A program made the translations under genes and the position numbers. Under the pieces are notes generated by a model that was given only the letters and a program-made list of their open reading frames with translations, had not been told where the DNA came from and did not search any database. DNA of 58,701 bases. Origin: Brochothrix campestris FSL F6-1037 (GTDB lineage: Bacteria; Bacillota; Bacilli; Lactobacillales; Listeriaceae). Shown here piece after piece: positions 1 through 9,120 of the stretch. How positions within the stretch are numbered: the stretch's first letter is position 1; every line of letters starts with the position of its first letter. The stretch lies in the NCBI RefSeq assembly GCF_000525915.1, contig NZ_AODH01000010.1:1-58701 (forward strand), in the 5' to 3' direction.

Positions 1-863
1 GTGAAAATAAGAAGTCTAGAAAGTTCTTCTGGACGACGATTAGAAAAGGATATTTCTATATCTGAACAATTGGATAAAGTAACGAAAGAGCTAAACTTAT
101 TAAAAAAAATATTTTTCTCAAGAAAGATGGTGATAGCTGAAAATATAGTGCAGTTTATTAAACAAAATACAGATACCTTTTCCATTACTAAATTAACGGA
201 ATTATTTGGAATATCTAGAAGTTTTTATTATCGTCACCAAAATAAAGAGACATTTAAATTTTCCTATCTAGAGCAAAGGATTCAAAAACTAACGAAAGAA
301 AATCACTTTCTCTATGGCTATCGGAAAATTCATGCACTTATCAGTAACGCGTTTTTTGTAGGTATTAATAAAGGAGCTAGGATTATGCGTAAATAGGGAT
401 AAAATTGTATTGTGAAGAAGAAAAAATTTAAGAAGCTTGGTAATCCAAATGAATTTTTTGGAAATGTCATTACTAAGGATTGGGCAATAGCTATACCTCT
501 TTGTAAAGTGACAATGGCTATTACTTAGCTACCTTAAAGCAAATGGATAAATTTCCAAAAGGAGCCATTTTACCTAGTGAGCAAGGTTCAACCTACACTA
601 CAAAAGAATTTTTTGAAGTAGCCCGCAAAAAAAACGTTATCCGAAGTATGTCCCGTATGGGGACGCCCTCAGATAACGCACCAATAGAATTGTTTCATTC
701 CTCGTTAAAGTCTGAAACATTCTACATTAACAAAGAACCGATTGGTTCTAATAACATTGTAATCGATAGTGTTGAAAACTACATTACATTTTGGAATAAC
801 AAACGAGTCTTAACGAAATTAGGTCATCTTTCACCAGTAGATTACCGGAAAAAGATGACCTAA
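1..863 (+). pseudogene. Decayed IS3-family transposase (left part cut by window edge)
   Basis: Two open stretches, 1-396 and 543-863, are pieces of one IS3-type integrase. The first has a coiled-coil start, a helix-turn-helix (TKLTELFGISRSFYYRH) and the HTH_21-like segment ending YGYRKIHALIS. The second holds the end of the integrase core, with DNAPIE carrying the expected catalytic Glu. Between them, 397-542 encodes recognisable core residues (GNVITKDW, and from 510 DNGYYLATLK) but in shifted frames with stops. Roughly 25 codons normally lying between YLAT and the second Asp motif are missing. That second motif reads SEQGSTYT where active enzymes have SDxGxxYT, so the catalytic Asp is replaced by Glu. 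Stop, frameshift, deletion and active-site change together show a dead element. Its left end lies outside the window and I could not fix the terminal inverted repeats. Confidence 0.85.
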
Positions 864-1022
864 TGAGATGCTCTTTTTAAATTGTGTCAAAAAGTAGTTG
901 CATTCCCGTTTTCTATCGGTTCTCTTTTAGGTTTTAGACAAAGTCGAATCAAATTGCTTTTACTTTGAATGTTAGTTCAAGTGACTTTAGCTACGAGAAT
1001 ATAAGGCTAAATCGACATACTG
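864..1022. other. Intergenic stretch beyond the dead transposase
   Basis: No gene is seen. It probably contains the right end of the insertion element and carries copy A of the dispersed repeat (937-988). The zinc peptidase gene on the minus strand ends right after it. Confidence 0.5.
937..988 (+). repeat. Dispersed ~52-bp repeat, copy A
   Basis: Begins GACAAAGTCGAAT and ends TTCAAGTGACTTT. The reverse complement of 3802-3853 matches it at 47 of 52 positions. The 3' half can fold into a small hairpin (ACTTTGAA ... TTCAAGT). It lies between the dead transposase and the zinc peptidase gene. It may be an IS end, a miniature element or a transcription-stop element; the sequence does not decide. 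Confidence 0.75.
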
Positions 1023-1700
1023 TTAGTCTCTCCGGCCTAAATAAATCATTACCAAACGTAATAATTCCATCACAGCAACTGCTGCAGCTGCAACATACGT
1101 CATCGCAGCGGCACTTAACACTTTACGTGCCTGTGGCTCTTCATCACTTTGCAAAATACCAGTAGCTACCAATTGATTTAACGCCCGATTTGATGCATCA
1201 AATTCAACTGGCAAGGTAACGAGTTGAAACAGCACACCAGCAGCCATTAAAGCAATCCCGATTAACAAGAAACTGTTTAATGCAGTGAAAATAATCCCAA
1301 TTAAAATAAACACATACGAGATATTTGAACTGATGTTTGCTACCGGAACAAGTGCGCTGCGTACGCGCATGAAGTTATAGTTTTGCGCATCTTGAATCGC
1401 ATGTCCAACTTCATGTGCAGCGACTGCTGTGCCAGCGATTGTTGTCCCATGATAGTTCGCTTCTGATAAAAAGACACCTTTTTTACTCGGATCATAGTGA
1501 TCGGTTAAATGCCCTTTAACAGGGTGAATTGTTACATCAAACAAGCCATTCTCATCTAAAATACGACGTGCCACTTGTGCACCTGTCATCCCATTACGGT
1601 TGGGTACTTTTTGGTATTTTTCATACGTCGCTTTGACACGATATTGTGCCCACAGCGGAATAATCATGATGACGACAATATAAATTAAATATGAACCCAT
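1023..1700 (-). CDS. Zinc-dependent membrane metallopeptidase, YugP family
   Basis: Membrane protease of the YugP/COG2738 family (Zn peptidase, 225 residues). An N-terminal membrane helix spans about residues 2-18. The metal site AAHEVGHAIQ carries the HExxH-type motif HEVGH at about 96-100. Two more hydrophobic segments follow (YVFILIGIIFTALNSFLLIG and a region near the C-terminus rich in Ala/Val). A GTG nine bases upstream would add three residues; the ATG at 1700 was chosen because AAGGA sits about 10 bases before it. It stands alone, separated from ypiB by about 85 bp, and runs toward the dead transposase. The substrate is unknown. The family call is firm from the motif and topology; a role in membrane protein quality control is only inferred. 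Confidence 0.9.
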   Translation of the reverse strand: MGSYLIYIVVIMIIPLWAQYRVKATYEKYQKVPNRNGMTGAQVARRILDENGLFDVTIHPVKGHLTDHYDPSKKGVFLSEANYHGTTIAGTAVAAHEVGHAIQDAQNYNFMRVRSALVPVANISSNISYVFILIGIIFTALNSFLLIGIALMAAGVLFQLVTLPVEFDASNRALNQLVATGILQSDEEPQARKVLSAAAMTYVAAAAVAVMELLRLVMIYLGRRD

Positions 1701-1785
1701 TATTAACACATCCTTATTTTTAATATGTATTACTTAATAGTTTACCGTCTTTATAACACCAACGCAATTGATAAGCTAGACGGGG

Positions 1786-2334
1786 CTACTCTGATAACGT
1801 GATGCCGTGCAATTCATTCAAAGCGCTTGCATAGATTGTAAATTTTTGTGCATCACCTGCATCTAAGGCCTCATTGATCGCTTGCTCCAATTGCTCAATT
1901 CGTTCTTGCCGAAGTTTTTCATCAACAAAGTGGTTGACTGTTTGTTGTTCGTCCGCACTAAGTTTTTGCTCCAACTTGAAGGGATTTTCTTCATGGACGC
2001 GAGCATATTGTGGTGCAAGCATCGCGTTCGGAAAATCAATATCGAGATACAGCTCCTGCTCTGGATGCATCCGAATATCATGAAAAGCTTTTTGAGGGTC
2101 AGTCGTTACAAGCTGCTGTTTAAAAAACAAAAACGGTTCTTGTTTCTCAGTGTCGGTCGAGATTAATAACGCCCGTTCGCATTTGGTACTATCTGAGACA
2201 AAATGAACACTTGCCAATAAGGTGTCATCTCCTTTTAAAAATTCCAATAAGATGCGCACCTCTGGCACGTGAATCCGAAAATGTTGTATAAACCACGTTA
2301 AAAAGTCGCGTTTTTCCGTCACTGTAATCGCCAC
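1786..2334 (-). CDS. ypiB: YpiB-like UPF0302 protein
   Basis: A soluble, acidic protein of about 182 residues that matches the UPF0302/YpiB family in its N-terminal part (FLTWFIQHF, LLEFL, VHFVSDS..CERALLIS) and its helical C-terminus (INEALDAGDAQKFTIYASALNEL). The biochemical function of the family is not established. The gene follows ypiA with a gap of a few bases, as in Bacillus and Listeria. Two in-frame GTG codons are possible starts. The second (2334) is preferred because AGGAG lies about 8 bases upstream; the first would sit directly on it. Probably cotranscribed with ypiA. Confidence 0.82.
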   Translation of the reverse strand: MAITVTEKRDFLTWFIQHFRIHVPEVRILLEFLKGDDTLLASVHFVSDSTKCERALLISTDTEKQEPFLFFKQQLVTTDPQKAFHDIRMHPEQELYLDIDFPNAMLAPQYARVHEENPFKLEQKLSADEQQTVNHFVDEKLRQERIEQLEQAINEALDAGDAQKFTIYASALNELHGITLSE

Positions 2335-2345
2335 GGTCCTCACTC

Positions 2346-3614
2346 CTATTCGTTATCGTCTAAGTAACTCACTTCTTGTAAAATTTCGGCATCATCTGGT
2401 TGAAGCGCTAAATACTTCGTCCACAGCTCAAGTGCTTTTGCTGTTTGCCCCTCTTCACGCATAAAGTAACCATAGTCTTTTAAGAACAGTGGATTTTCTG
2501 CATAACGTGCATACGCTTTTTCAAACGCTGCCGCTGCCTTATCAAATTCCTCTAATTCTTTATACGCAATAGCTGAATCCCAGTCCAATTGCGGATCGAT
2601 TTCTTCATTTTCTTGTTCCATCCATGAACTCAAATCAATCACTGCCGCAAAGTCTGCTTGTTTTAAGAACAGTTTGTTTAGAGTGAGCGCGGCTTCCATG
2701 AAATGAGGGTCAAGCACTAGTGTTTCACGTAAGTACTTTTCAGCAGCCTCTTGATCATCTAATTTAAGGGCAATTTTTCCACCTTCAAAGTAAAGCTCTT
2801 TGTTGAAGTTATCAAGCACTGTTCCTTCTTTAATCACCGTGAATGCTTCGACTAATTTATTTTCATGTTCATAGGCTTTCGCTAAGTACGGATAAAGTGA
2901 GGTATAGTTTGGATCCAATTCTTTTAATTGGTTAAAGGCTTCAATTGAACGAACCATTTTATGCGCCTGGAAGGCCGTAAAAGCTAAACCAAATAAGGTA
3001 TCGACATTAGCATGTTGGTCCAATGCTGCTTCATAATGGCTCATTGCTTCTTCAAATGACCCACCACTGCTGTAACATTCTGCTAAGCGTTGTTGAATGA
3101 GGACCCCTGATACTTCATCAATGCCTGCTTCAAGAACAGTATTATAGTAGTTAATCGCGTTAACGAAACGACCCATTTGATTGTAATGTTCACCGAGGGC
3201 AAAATCAATAATAGGTTCTTCTGGTACCATATCTTTTGCTTCTAATAATTTTTGTTCGGTTACTTCGAACAAACCTTGTGATTGATACAAATCAGCTAAT
3301 ACTAATAACGCCCGTGGGTAGCTGTCGTCTTCTGGATGTACTTGGTCTAGGTATGTCAACGCCGTATCTTCATCATCGCGGTCAACATTTATTTCAGCTA
3401 GGGCAACGAGTAACTCACCTTCACCGGGATAATTAATCAGTAATGTTCCATATAAAGCTTCTGCCTCATCTAAAAAACCGAGTTGGAGAAGTTGTTCTGC
3501 TAAATCATATTGTTCTTCATCATTGTCGTTCTCCAGTGCCTTGTTAAGATAAACATGTGCACCTTCTAAATCATCATTATGTAGCGCTTCAATCATTTTC
3601 ATACCATATGCCAT
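2346..3614 (-). CDS. ypiA: TPR-repeat protein YpiA
   Basis: 422 residues made almost wholly of tetratricopeptide helices; repeats are visible throughout (for example LAECYSSGGSFEEAMSHYEA and AIAYKELEEFDKAAAAFEKA). TPR arrays are protein-binding scaffolds, so the partner decides the role. The Bacillus homologue also sits between aroE/aroA and ypiB. Strongly acidic, no signal peptide, no membrane helix, hence cytoplasmic. The start ATG is preceded by AAAGGATTTGAAATAA. It is followed after a 2-base gap by ypiB, suggesting one transcript. The identification rests on position plus repeat architecture. Confidence 0.85.
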   Translation of the reverse strand: MAYGMKMIEALHNDDLEGAHVYLNKALENDNDEEQYDLAEQLLQLGFLDEAEALYGTLLINYPGEGELLVALAEINVDRDDEDTALTYLDQVHPEDDSYPRALLVLADLYQSQGLFEVTEQKLLEAKDMVPEEPIIDFALGEHYNQMGRFVNAINYYNTVLEAGIDEVSGVLIQQRLAECYSSGGSFEEAMSHYEAALDQHANVDTLFGLAFTAFQAHKMVRSIEAFNQLKELDPNYTSLYPYLAKAYEHENKLVEAFTVIKEGTVLDNFNKELYFEGGKIALKLDDQEAAEKYLRETLVLDPHFMEAALTLNKLFLKQADFAAVIDLSSWMEQENEEIDPQLDWDSAIAYKELEEFDKAAAAFEKAYARYAENPLFLKDYGYFMREEGQTAKALELWTKYLALQPDDAEILQEVSYLDDNE

Positions 3615-3707
3615 TTATTTCAAATCCTTTCTCTTGCTCATGGTTACTAATTGTACCATATTATGACAAAAAAAGACTGTCGCCTGTTTAGAAAAATTAT
3701 TAGGCGG

Positions 3708-3738
3708 AAAAAGACAGCCATCACGTAGTGTGGCTGTC
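3708..3738 (-). terminator. Rho-independent terminator after aroA
   Basis: Perfect 8-bp stem GACAGCCA / TGGCTGTC with a 10-base loop, followed on the minus strand by TTTTT. About 155 bp past the aroA stop and downstream of repeat copy B. Likely end of the aroC-to-aroA transcript. Confidence 0.8.
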
Positions 3739-3801
3739 TCAGACTGAAGATAAACGAGAGGATATAACAACGTTTCTTTTCAGTCAAGTCATCTTTTCGC
3801 C

Positions 3802-3853
3802 AAAGTCACTTGAACGAACGTTCAAAGTAAAACCAGTTTAATTCGACTTTGTC
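3802..3853 (-). repeat. Dispersed ~52-bp repeat, copy B (inverted)
   Basis: Reverse complement of copy A at 937-988 with 5 differences in 52 positions. Read on the minus strand, its hairpin is better preserved here: ACTTTGAAC, loop GTTC, GTTCAAGT. The two copies are in opposite orientation about 2.8 kb apart and enclose the zinc peptidase gene, ypiB and ypiA. Confidence 0.75.
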
Positions 3854-3893
3854 TCAAATTGTCGTTTAATCCGTTAGGGGTTTGATTAAACAT

Positions 3894-5172
3894 TTATTTT
3901 GCCAACTCAGCAATATCCTCAAAAAAGGTCGGGTACGACACGGTAATCGCTGCCGCATCCGCCAATTCGACAGGTTCACTTGCAATTAAACCTGCCACCG
4001 CTAACATCATCCCAATACGGTGATCACCATGTGAGGAGACCAGCCCACCATGTAAGGGGGTTGGTCCGTTAATAATTAAGCCGTCCGCGGTTGGGATAAT
4101 ATCGGCCCCTAACGTTTGTAATTCTGTTGCGACAGTATCAATGCGGTTTGTTTCTTTCACCTTCAGTTCTTCGGCATTTTTAATGACGGTCGTACCTGTT
4201 GCCTGTGTTGCCAGTAAGGCAATAATCGGCAGTTCATCAATCAAGCGTGGAATAAGACTGCCGCCGATTTCAGTTGCCGTTAATTTGGCAGTGCTCACTG
4301 TTAAATCCGCCATTGGTTCTCCGGTAGTCTTGTTTGCTGTTTGCGTAATGTTTGCGCCCATTTGCGCCAACACCTCAAGAATACCCGTTCGAGTTGGATT
4401 AACGCCGACATTGGTCAACCTCACCTGTGAATTGGCAACCAAGCTTGCTGCCACTAAAAAGAAGGCTGCTGATGAAATATCACCTGGTACATAGACGTCT
4501 TGTCCTTGTAATTCCGGCTGTTTTTTTAACGTAAGTGTTAAACCATCAATCGCAATTTCACCACCAAATTGTTGCAACATCCGTTCGGTATGGTCACGCG
4601 ATTTTTCTTTTTCAACAACGGTTGTCTCCGTCTCGCTTTGCATTCCCGCAAATAAAATAGCGGACTTCACCTGTGCACTGGCAACTGGCATGTCGTAATG
4701 AATACCTCTTAGTTGCGAATGACCGTTCACTTCTACCGGTGCCAATCCACCAGGCTGTGCTTTTAGCGTGGCTTGCATCAGTGTTAACGGTGCAATGACA
4801 CGGTTCATCGGTCGTTTTTGAATCGACAGATCACCGGTTAAGCGACTCGTGAATGGACGGCCTGCTAAAATACCCATCATGAGACGAATCGTTGTGCCTG
4901 AGTTGCCTACATCGAGAATATCTGTTGCCTGTCGGAGCGCAGCAATCCCTTGCCCATGCACGCGGACACAGTCAGCCTCAAGTTCAATGGCAACCCCTAA
5001 CTGGCGAAAAACGGCAATTGTACTTAAACAATCGTCTCCCTTTAAAAAAATGACGAATCGTTGTTTCACCCTTCGCCAATGCACCAAACATAATCGCTCG
5101 GTGTGAAATCGACTTATCACCCGGCACTTCAATCGTGCCGTTTAATTGTTGTACTCGTGTTATTGTTCTCAT
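3894..5172 (-). CDS. aroA: 3-phosphoshikimate 1-carboxyvinyltransferase (EPSP synthase), frameshifted
   Basis: Joins shikimate-3-phosphate and phosphoenolpyruvate to EPSP, the sixth shikimate step; cytoplasmic. The N-terminus ([18 protein letters not shown], substrate-binding KSxSxR) is in one frame, and the rest ([25 protein letters not shown]-like [18 protein letters not shown]) in the next. The break is an A7 run at 5044-5050 (T7 on the coding strand). Dropping one base restores a 425-residue protein reading HFLKGDD across the join. Start ATG 5172 has GAGGTTAAGCG before it. Last gene of the aroC-aroB-aroH-tyrA-aroA cluster, 10 bp after tyrA. The rest of the frame is intact, so a sequence error is the likelier explanation. 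Confidence 0.93.
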
Positions 5173-5182
5173 CGCTTAACCT

Positions 5183-6289
5183 CTATTCTAGGACGCTGCA
5201 TTCAAATGACGTCGCTTGTTCAATGACTTGTTTGGCGCGTTGACGCTCTTGTGTAGACTGAAAACTAATCTGTAAAATCCCCATAATATCCTCGCGCGTT
5301 TCGACAACACGAATGTTCGTCAAACTAATATGAGCAGCCGCAAGGACGCTTGTTACTTCTGAAATCACACCAGGATAATCGGGGATATCAATCAACAGGT
5401 CACTATAGCCGTGTAAGGCATGACGCTGTTTATTCGGTAACTCCTCGCGGTACGTTTTAGCTTCGGCAAAAAAGGCATGGATGGCTTCTTCATTACCATT
5501 GGCAACAAGTGCTTGTATCAAGGCTACTTCATTTTGCCACATCGCCAACAATTCAACGAGGTTGTCGCGGTTTTCTAAGATGATGTCGGTCCACATTTTG
5601 GGGTTACTTGCAGCAATCCGGGTCACATCCCGAAACCCACCCGCAGCCAGCTGAATCGTCTGTGGCAATCGTTTCGTATATTTAGCGGTTTGTTGAATCA
5701 GTCCGGCGGCAATTAAATGCGGTAAATGACTAATCATTCCCACCATTTGATCATGTTGCTGCGCTGAACTAATTAAAAAATGGGCCTTTGTTCCTTCTAA
5801 GTAATGTTGCAATTCTGGAATACGGGCAGCCGCACGATCATTGGCAGGTGTGAGCATGTAGAGGGCGTTTTCAAATAATATCGCCTTCGCCGCTTGCACA
5901 CCACTCTTATGTGAGCCCGCCATTGGATGACCGCCAATAAACGTATAATCCTGTGCCGTTAAAACCGCGGCTGTCTGTTCGACCGTTGCCTTCGTACTGC
6001 TCGTATCGGTAATAATCACCGTTTGTTGCAGAGGGAGTTGGGCTAAATGCTGAATCATCGCCTTCGTTTGTCGGACTGGCGCTGCTAACACAATCACATC
6101 CGCTTGCGAAGCCTGGGCATCAAAATCAGTTGCCACCTCATCAATCACACCTAGACGCAATGCTTCTGCTAAGGTTGCTAGATGGGCATCATGACCAATA
6201 ATTCTCACATCGGGTGCTCCACGTTTAACTGCTAACGCTAAGGAGCCGCCAATTAAACCGATGCCTATTAATAAAAGTCGTTTTGTCAT
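5183..6289 (-). CDS. tyrA: Prephenate dehydrogenase with ACT domain
   Basis: Oxidatively decarboxylates prephenate to 4-hydroxyphenylpyruvate with NAD+, committing it to tyrosine. The Rossmann motif GIGLIGGS is at the very N-terminus, the signature GGHPMAGSHKSG at about 120-131, and a C-terminal ACT domain (DIPDYPGVISEVTSVLAAAHISLTNI region) expected to bind tyrosine for feedback control. Start: ATG 6289 with AGAGGTG five bases upstream. A GTG at 6295 overlaps the aroH stop and is less likely. In Bacillus hisC, and usually trp genes, lie between aroH and tyrA; here the two genes touch. Confidence 0.93.
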   Translation of the reverse strand: MTKRLLLIGIGLIGGSLALAVKRGAPDVRIIGHDAHLATLAEALRLGVIDEVATDFDAQASQADVIVLAAPVRQTKAMIQHLAQLPLQQTVIITDTSSTKATVEQTAAVLTAQDYTFIGGHPMAGSHKSGVQAAKAILFENALYMLTPANDRAAARIPELQHYLEGTKAHFLISSAQQHDQMVGMISHLPHLIAAGLIQQTAKYTKRLPQTIQLAAGGFRDVTRIAASNPKMWTDIILENRDNLVELLAMWQNEVALIQALVANGNEEAIHAFFAEAKTYREELPNKQRHALHGYSDLLIDIPDYPGVISEVTSVLAAAHISLTNIRVVETREDIMGILQISFQSTQERQRAKQVIEQATSFECSVLE

Positions 6290-6291
6290 TG

Positions 6292-6663
6292 TCACACCTC
6301 TTTTAATGTTAAATCCGGGCGCAACTGTACCGCTTCGTTTTGGTAAACGTGATGGATGGCCGCCTGTTCCAGATCACTGTCACAGTGAACCATCACACGA
6401 ATACAGAGTGGTAAGGCATTTGGTACCGACATTTCAAGCATGTCAATCACTGGCACATACTCAAAACCTTTAAAGGAACGAACAAACTTGGCCGGAAAAC
6501 AAGCAGTGACATCTGCTGTTGCAGAAAAGAACACTGAGCTAATCTGTTCTGCTTGCAACTGGTTCCTCTCAATTATTTCGGTTAGTAAGGCCACCGTTGC
6601 CGTTTCAATGGCTGCGGTTGTATTTTGAGCAATTGTCGTTGCCCCTCGAATCCCTCTCATCAT
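6292..6663 (-). CDS. aroH: Chorismate mutase, AroH type
   Basis: Rearranges chorismate to prephenate. At 123 residues it is a monofunctional trimeric AroH-class mutase, not the AroQ class. Residues that build the AroH pocket are visible: Arg in RGIRGATT, FPAKFVR (Lys and Arg), the Glu of DMLEM, Arg of CIRVM, Tyr in HHVYQ and Arg in LRPDL. The position of the Bacillus active-site Cys75 is Asp here (VIDMLEM instead of VTCMQEM), a substitution next to the essential Glu. Ends within a few bases of tyrA and starts 25 bp after aroB, so translation is probably coupled in one operon. Confidence 0.92.
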   Translation of the reverse strand: MMRGIRGATTIAQNTTAAIETATVALLTEIIERNQLQAEQISSVFFSATADVTACFPAKFVRSFKGFEYVPVIDMLEMSVPNALPLCIRVMVHCDSDLEQAAIHHVYQNEAVQLRPDLTLKEV

Positions 6664-6688
6664 CTCGTTCGCCTCGCTCTTCTATGTT

Positions 6689-7766
6689 TTAGTGCATTGC
6701 TTCAAATGCTTCTGCTAACTGTGTTTTCGTCACAACTTGTGAAATCGGTTGACCGACCGCGTTCAACAAAACAAAATGAATCGCTTGATAGGTTGTTCTT
6801 TTTATCGTGCATCATTTTATCATACAATTGTTCGAAGGTCAGTGTTGGTGGTAATGAAAAGTCATAGCCGAGCTTTTCGGCCCAGTGTTGCCATCTGGTG
6901 ACATCAAACTGCAAACCGGTTAGTTGCTGTGATAATAATAAGGCGAATTTCATGCCAATCATGATTGCTTCACCATGGAACCAGTGTTTGAAATCACCAG
7001 CTGCTTCGACCGCATGGCCAAATGTATGCCCAAAATTGAGATAGGCACGGATGCCTTGTTCACGCTCATCTTCGGCAACGATATCGGCCTTAATTTGAAT
7101 CCCTTTGGTTAAAAATGGTGTCATGTCGCGCGCGTATAACGAGGCGCAATTTTGATAATTAGCCATCACTTCGGCTAACAAAGTGGCATCGGCAATTAGT
7201 CCGTGTTTGATTAACTCGGCAAAGCCTGATCGCATTTGGCGTTCAGGCAAGGACGCCAATAAACTTGTATCGTAATAAACTGCCTGCGGTTGATGAAAGG
7301 CACCAACGATGTTTTTAGCTAAGGGATGATTGATAGCGGTCTTGCCACCAACAGCACTATCATGTGCTAAGACAGTGGTTGGCAGTTGGATAAAATCAAT
7401 GCCGCGCATGTATGAGGCGGCCACAAAGCCGGCTAAATCGCCGACTGCTCCACCACCTAAGGCGACGATAACGCTTTTACGGTCCAAGTTATGGCTAATC
7501 ATATGTGTCATCGCCGCTTCGTAGATTGCAAATGTTTTAGCAGACTCGCCGTTTGGTGTCACAAACGGCAACACACTATTGCTGCTGTTCTGTAACCAGT
7601 CACAAACTTCTTTATACAAGATGGATACATGCTGATCGGTGATGACTAATACATGTGAATAGTTGGCCAACAATCCCTCTATCGTCTTTTTTTGTTGTTG
7701 CAAACAGTTTTGCTCAACGACAACAGGATAACTAGCCGTTGCCGTTTTCACTGTAATCGTAGGCAT
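6689..7766 (-). CDS. aroB: 3-dehydroquinate synthase, frameshifted near the C-terminus
   Basis: Converts DAHP to 3-dehydroquinate, the second shikimate step, using NAD and a metal. Visible: VIVALGGGAVGDLAGFVA, the metal and substrate segment QLPTTVLAHDSAVGGKTAINH, ELIKHGLI, and the metal-ligand histidines in LNFGHTFGHAVE and KHWFHGEA. The frame breaks at a T5 run (6799-6803). Removing one base gives HDKRTTYQAIHFVLL and a normal end ...AEAFEAMH, stop at 6689, 358 residues. Left uncorrected, the last ~40 residues are replaced by a foreign tail. Start ATG 7766 (AAAGGAG upstream) is one base after the aroC stop, so the pair is probably translationally coupled. Confidence 0.92.
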
Positions 7767-7767
7767 T

Positions 7768-8937
7768 TTAAAACTCCTTTGCGCTTTGACGTCTGGCTGC
7801 GACTTCACGTTTTAAATCAGCTAAGGTCGCGTGTGAAAACTCTTCTAAAATCGCGTTGGCAACTTCCCAAGCAACCACATGCTCAGCTACGACACTCGCC
7901 GCTGGCACAGCACACGAATCAGAACGTTCAACGCTCGCTTTAAATGGTTCTTTTGTATCAATATCAACACTTTGGAGTGGACGGTATAACGTCGGAATTG
8001 GTTTCATCACACCACGGACGACAATCGGCATTCCAGTTGACATTCCCCCCTCAAATCCACCTAAATGATTCGTCCGACGGCTATAACCGTCTGTTTCGTT
8101 GTAAAGGATTTCATCCTGCACTTCACTACCAGGAATGTTAGCCATTTCAAAACCTAGGCCAAATTCAACCCCTTTAAAGGCATTGATACTCATTACTGCT
8201 GCCGCAATGCGGGCATCCAGTTTACGATCATAATGAACGTAGCTGCCGATGCCTTCAGGCACGTTATCTACCACAACTTCAACTAAACCACCGATTGTAT
8301 CACCATCACGACGCGCTTGGTCCATCCGTGCTTTCATTTGTTCATTGGCTTCTTCATCTAAGGTACGCGTTTCGGATTGTTCAGCCCGTGCTTGAATTTC
8401 ACTAGCTGTTAGTTGTGAAATATCAACAGTCGCTGTCACACCACCAATTTTACGTACATGACTCGCAACGGTAATGCCTAATTCACTTAATAGTTGTTTG
8501 GCAACTGAACCAGCTGCCACTCGCATCGTCGTTTCACGTGCTGACGAGCGTTCTAAGACATTTCGTAAATCACGGTGCCCATACTTGATACCACCGACTA
8601 AATCAGCGTGACCGGGACGTGGGCGTGTTACAGTACGTTTCACCACCACATCGTCAGCGATTGGTTCACTGCCCATTTCTTTTAACCAATGACGGTAATC
8701 GAGGTTTGTCACTGCTAAGGCAACAGGTGAACCTAAGGTTTTGCCATGACGTACACCGGCTGTGATTGCCACCTGATCTTTTTCGATTTTCATACGTCCA
8801 CCACGCCCATAGCCACCTTGACGTCGTTTTAAGTCTTTGTTTATATCTTCAGCAAGGATCGTAAAACCTGCTGGTAACCCTTCAATAATCGTTGTAAGTT
8901 GTGGACCATGTGATTCTCCTGCGGTTAAATATCTCAT
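7768..8937 (-). CDS. aroC: Chorismate synthase
   Basis: Makes chorismate from EPSP with reduced FMN. 389 residues, full length. Signatures: GESHGPQ at the N-terminus, [25 protein letters not shown], the conserved [14 protein letters not shown], and [16 protein letters not shown] near the C-terminus. Start ATG 8937 has AGGAG about 9 bases before it. First gene of the aroC-aroB-aroH-tyrA-aroA cluster, separated from ndk by a probable terminator, so it probably has its own promoter in 8938-9060. Confidence 0.97.
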   Translation of the reverse strand: MRYLTAGESHGPQLTTIIEGLPAGFTILAEDINKDLKRRQGGYGRGGRMKIEKDQVAITAGVRHGKTLGSPVALAVTNLDYRHWLKEMGSEPIADDVVVKRTVTRPRPGHADLVGGIKYGHRDLRNVLERSSARETTMRVAAGSVAKQLLSELGITVASHVRKIGGVTATVDISQLTASEIQARAEQSETRTLDEEANEQMKARMDQARRDGDTIGGLVEVVVDNVPEGIGSYVHYDRKLDARIAAAVMSINAFKGVEFGLGFEMANIPGSEVQDEILYNETDGYSRRTNHLGGFEGGMSTGMPIVVRGVMKPIPTLYRPLQSVDIDTKEPFKASVERSDSCAVPAASVVAEHVVAWEVANAILEEFSHATLADLKREVAARRQSAKEF

Positions 8938-9062
8938 CGTTTAACACTCCTGTTCTTTATCGCTTTAAAGTATATTAGTAGTTTAGCATAATTTAGAAAC
9001 TGCTTCAACCTAGTATACCCTTTTTTGCCAATTATCGAAATAGTAAGTCTATTTAATGACGT

Positions 9063-9110
9063 AAAAAAAGTCCGACAGCTGCAACATCTCCGTTACCTTT
9101 GCCCGACTTT
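9063..9110 (-). terminator. Probable terminator after ndk
   Basis: Minus-strand reading AAAGTCGGGC ... CGGACTTT followed by seven T. The outer 6 bp (AAAGTC/GACTTT) pair perfectly; the inner stem is imperfect. It separates ndk from aroC. Confidence 0.5.
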
Positions 9111-9120
9111 CTGTTATTCT

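Larger units (their letters stand above)
3615..3893. other. Intergenic region between aroA and ypiA
   Basis: 279 bp without a gene. It holds the terminator of the aro operon (3708-3738) and the inverted copy B of the dispersed repeat (3802-3853). The promoter for ypiA-ypiB must lie here too, but no clear -35/-10 pair was found. Confidence 0.6.

Noticed and set aside
965..1165. 66-codon plus-strand ORF
   Set aside because: Runs into the 3' end of the zinc peptidase gene on the other strand; no ribosome site, composition not protein-like.
1023..3853. Composite transposon bounded by the inverted 52-bp repeats
   Set aside because: The enclosed genes are conserved chromosomal ones (ypiA, ypiB) in their usual place and no transposase lies inside.
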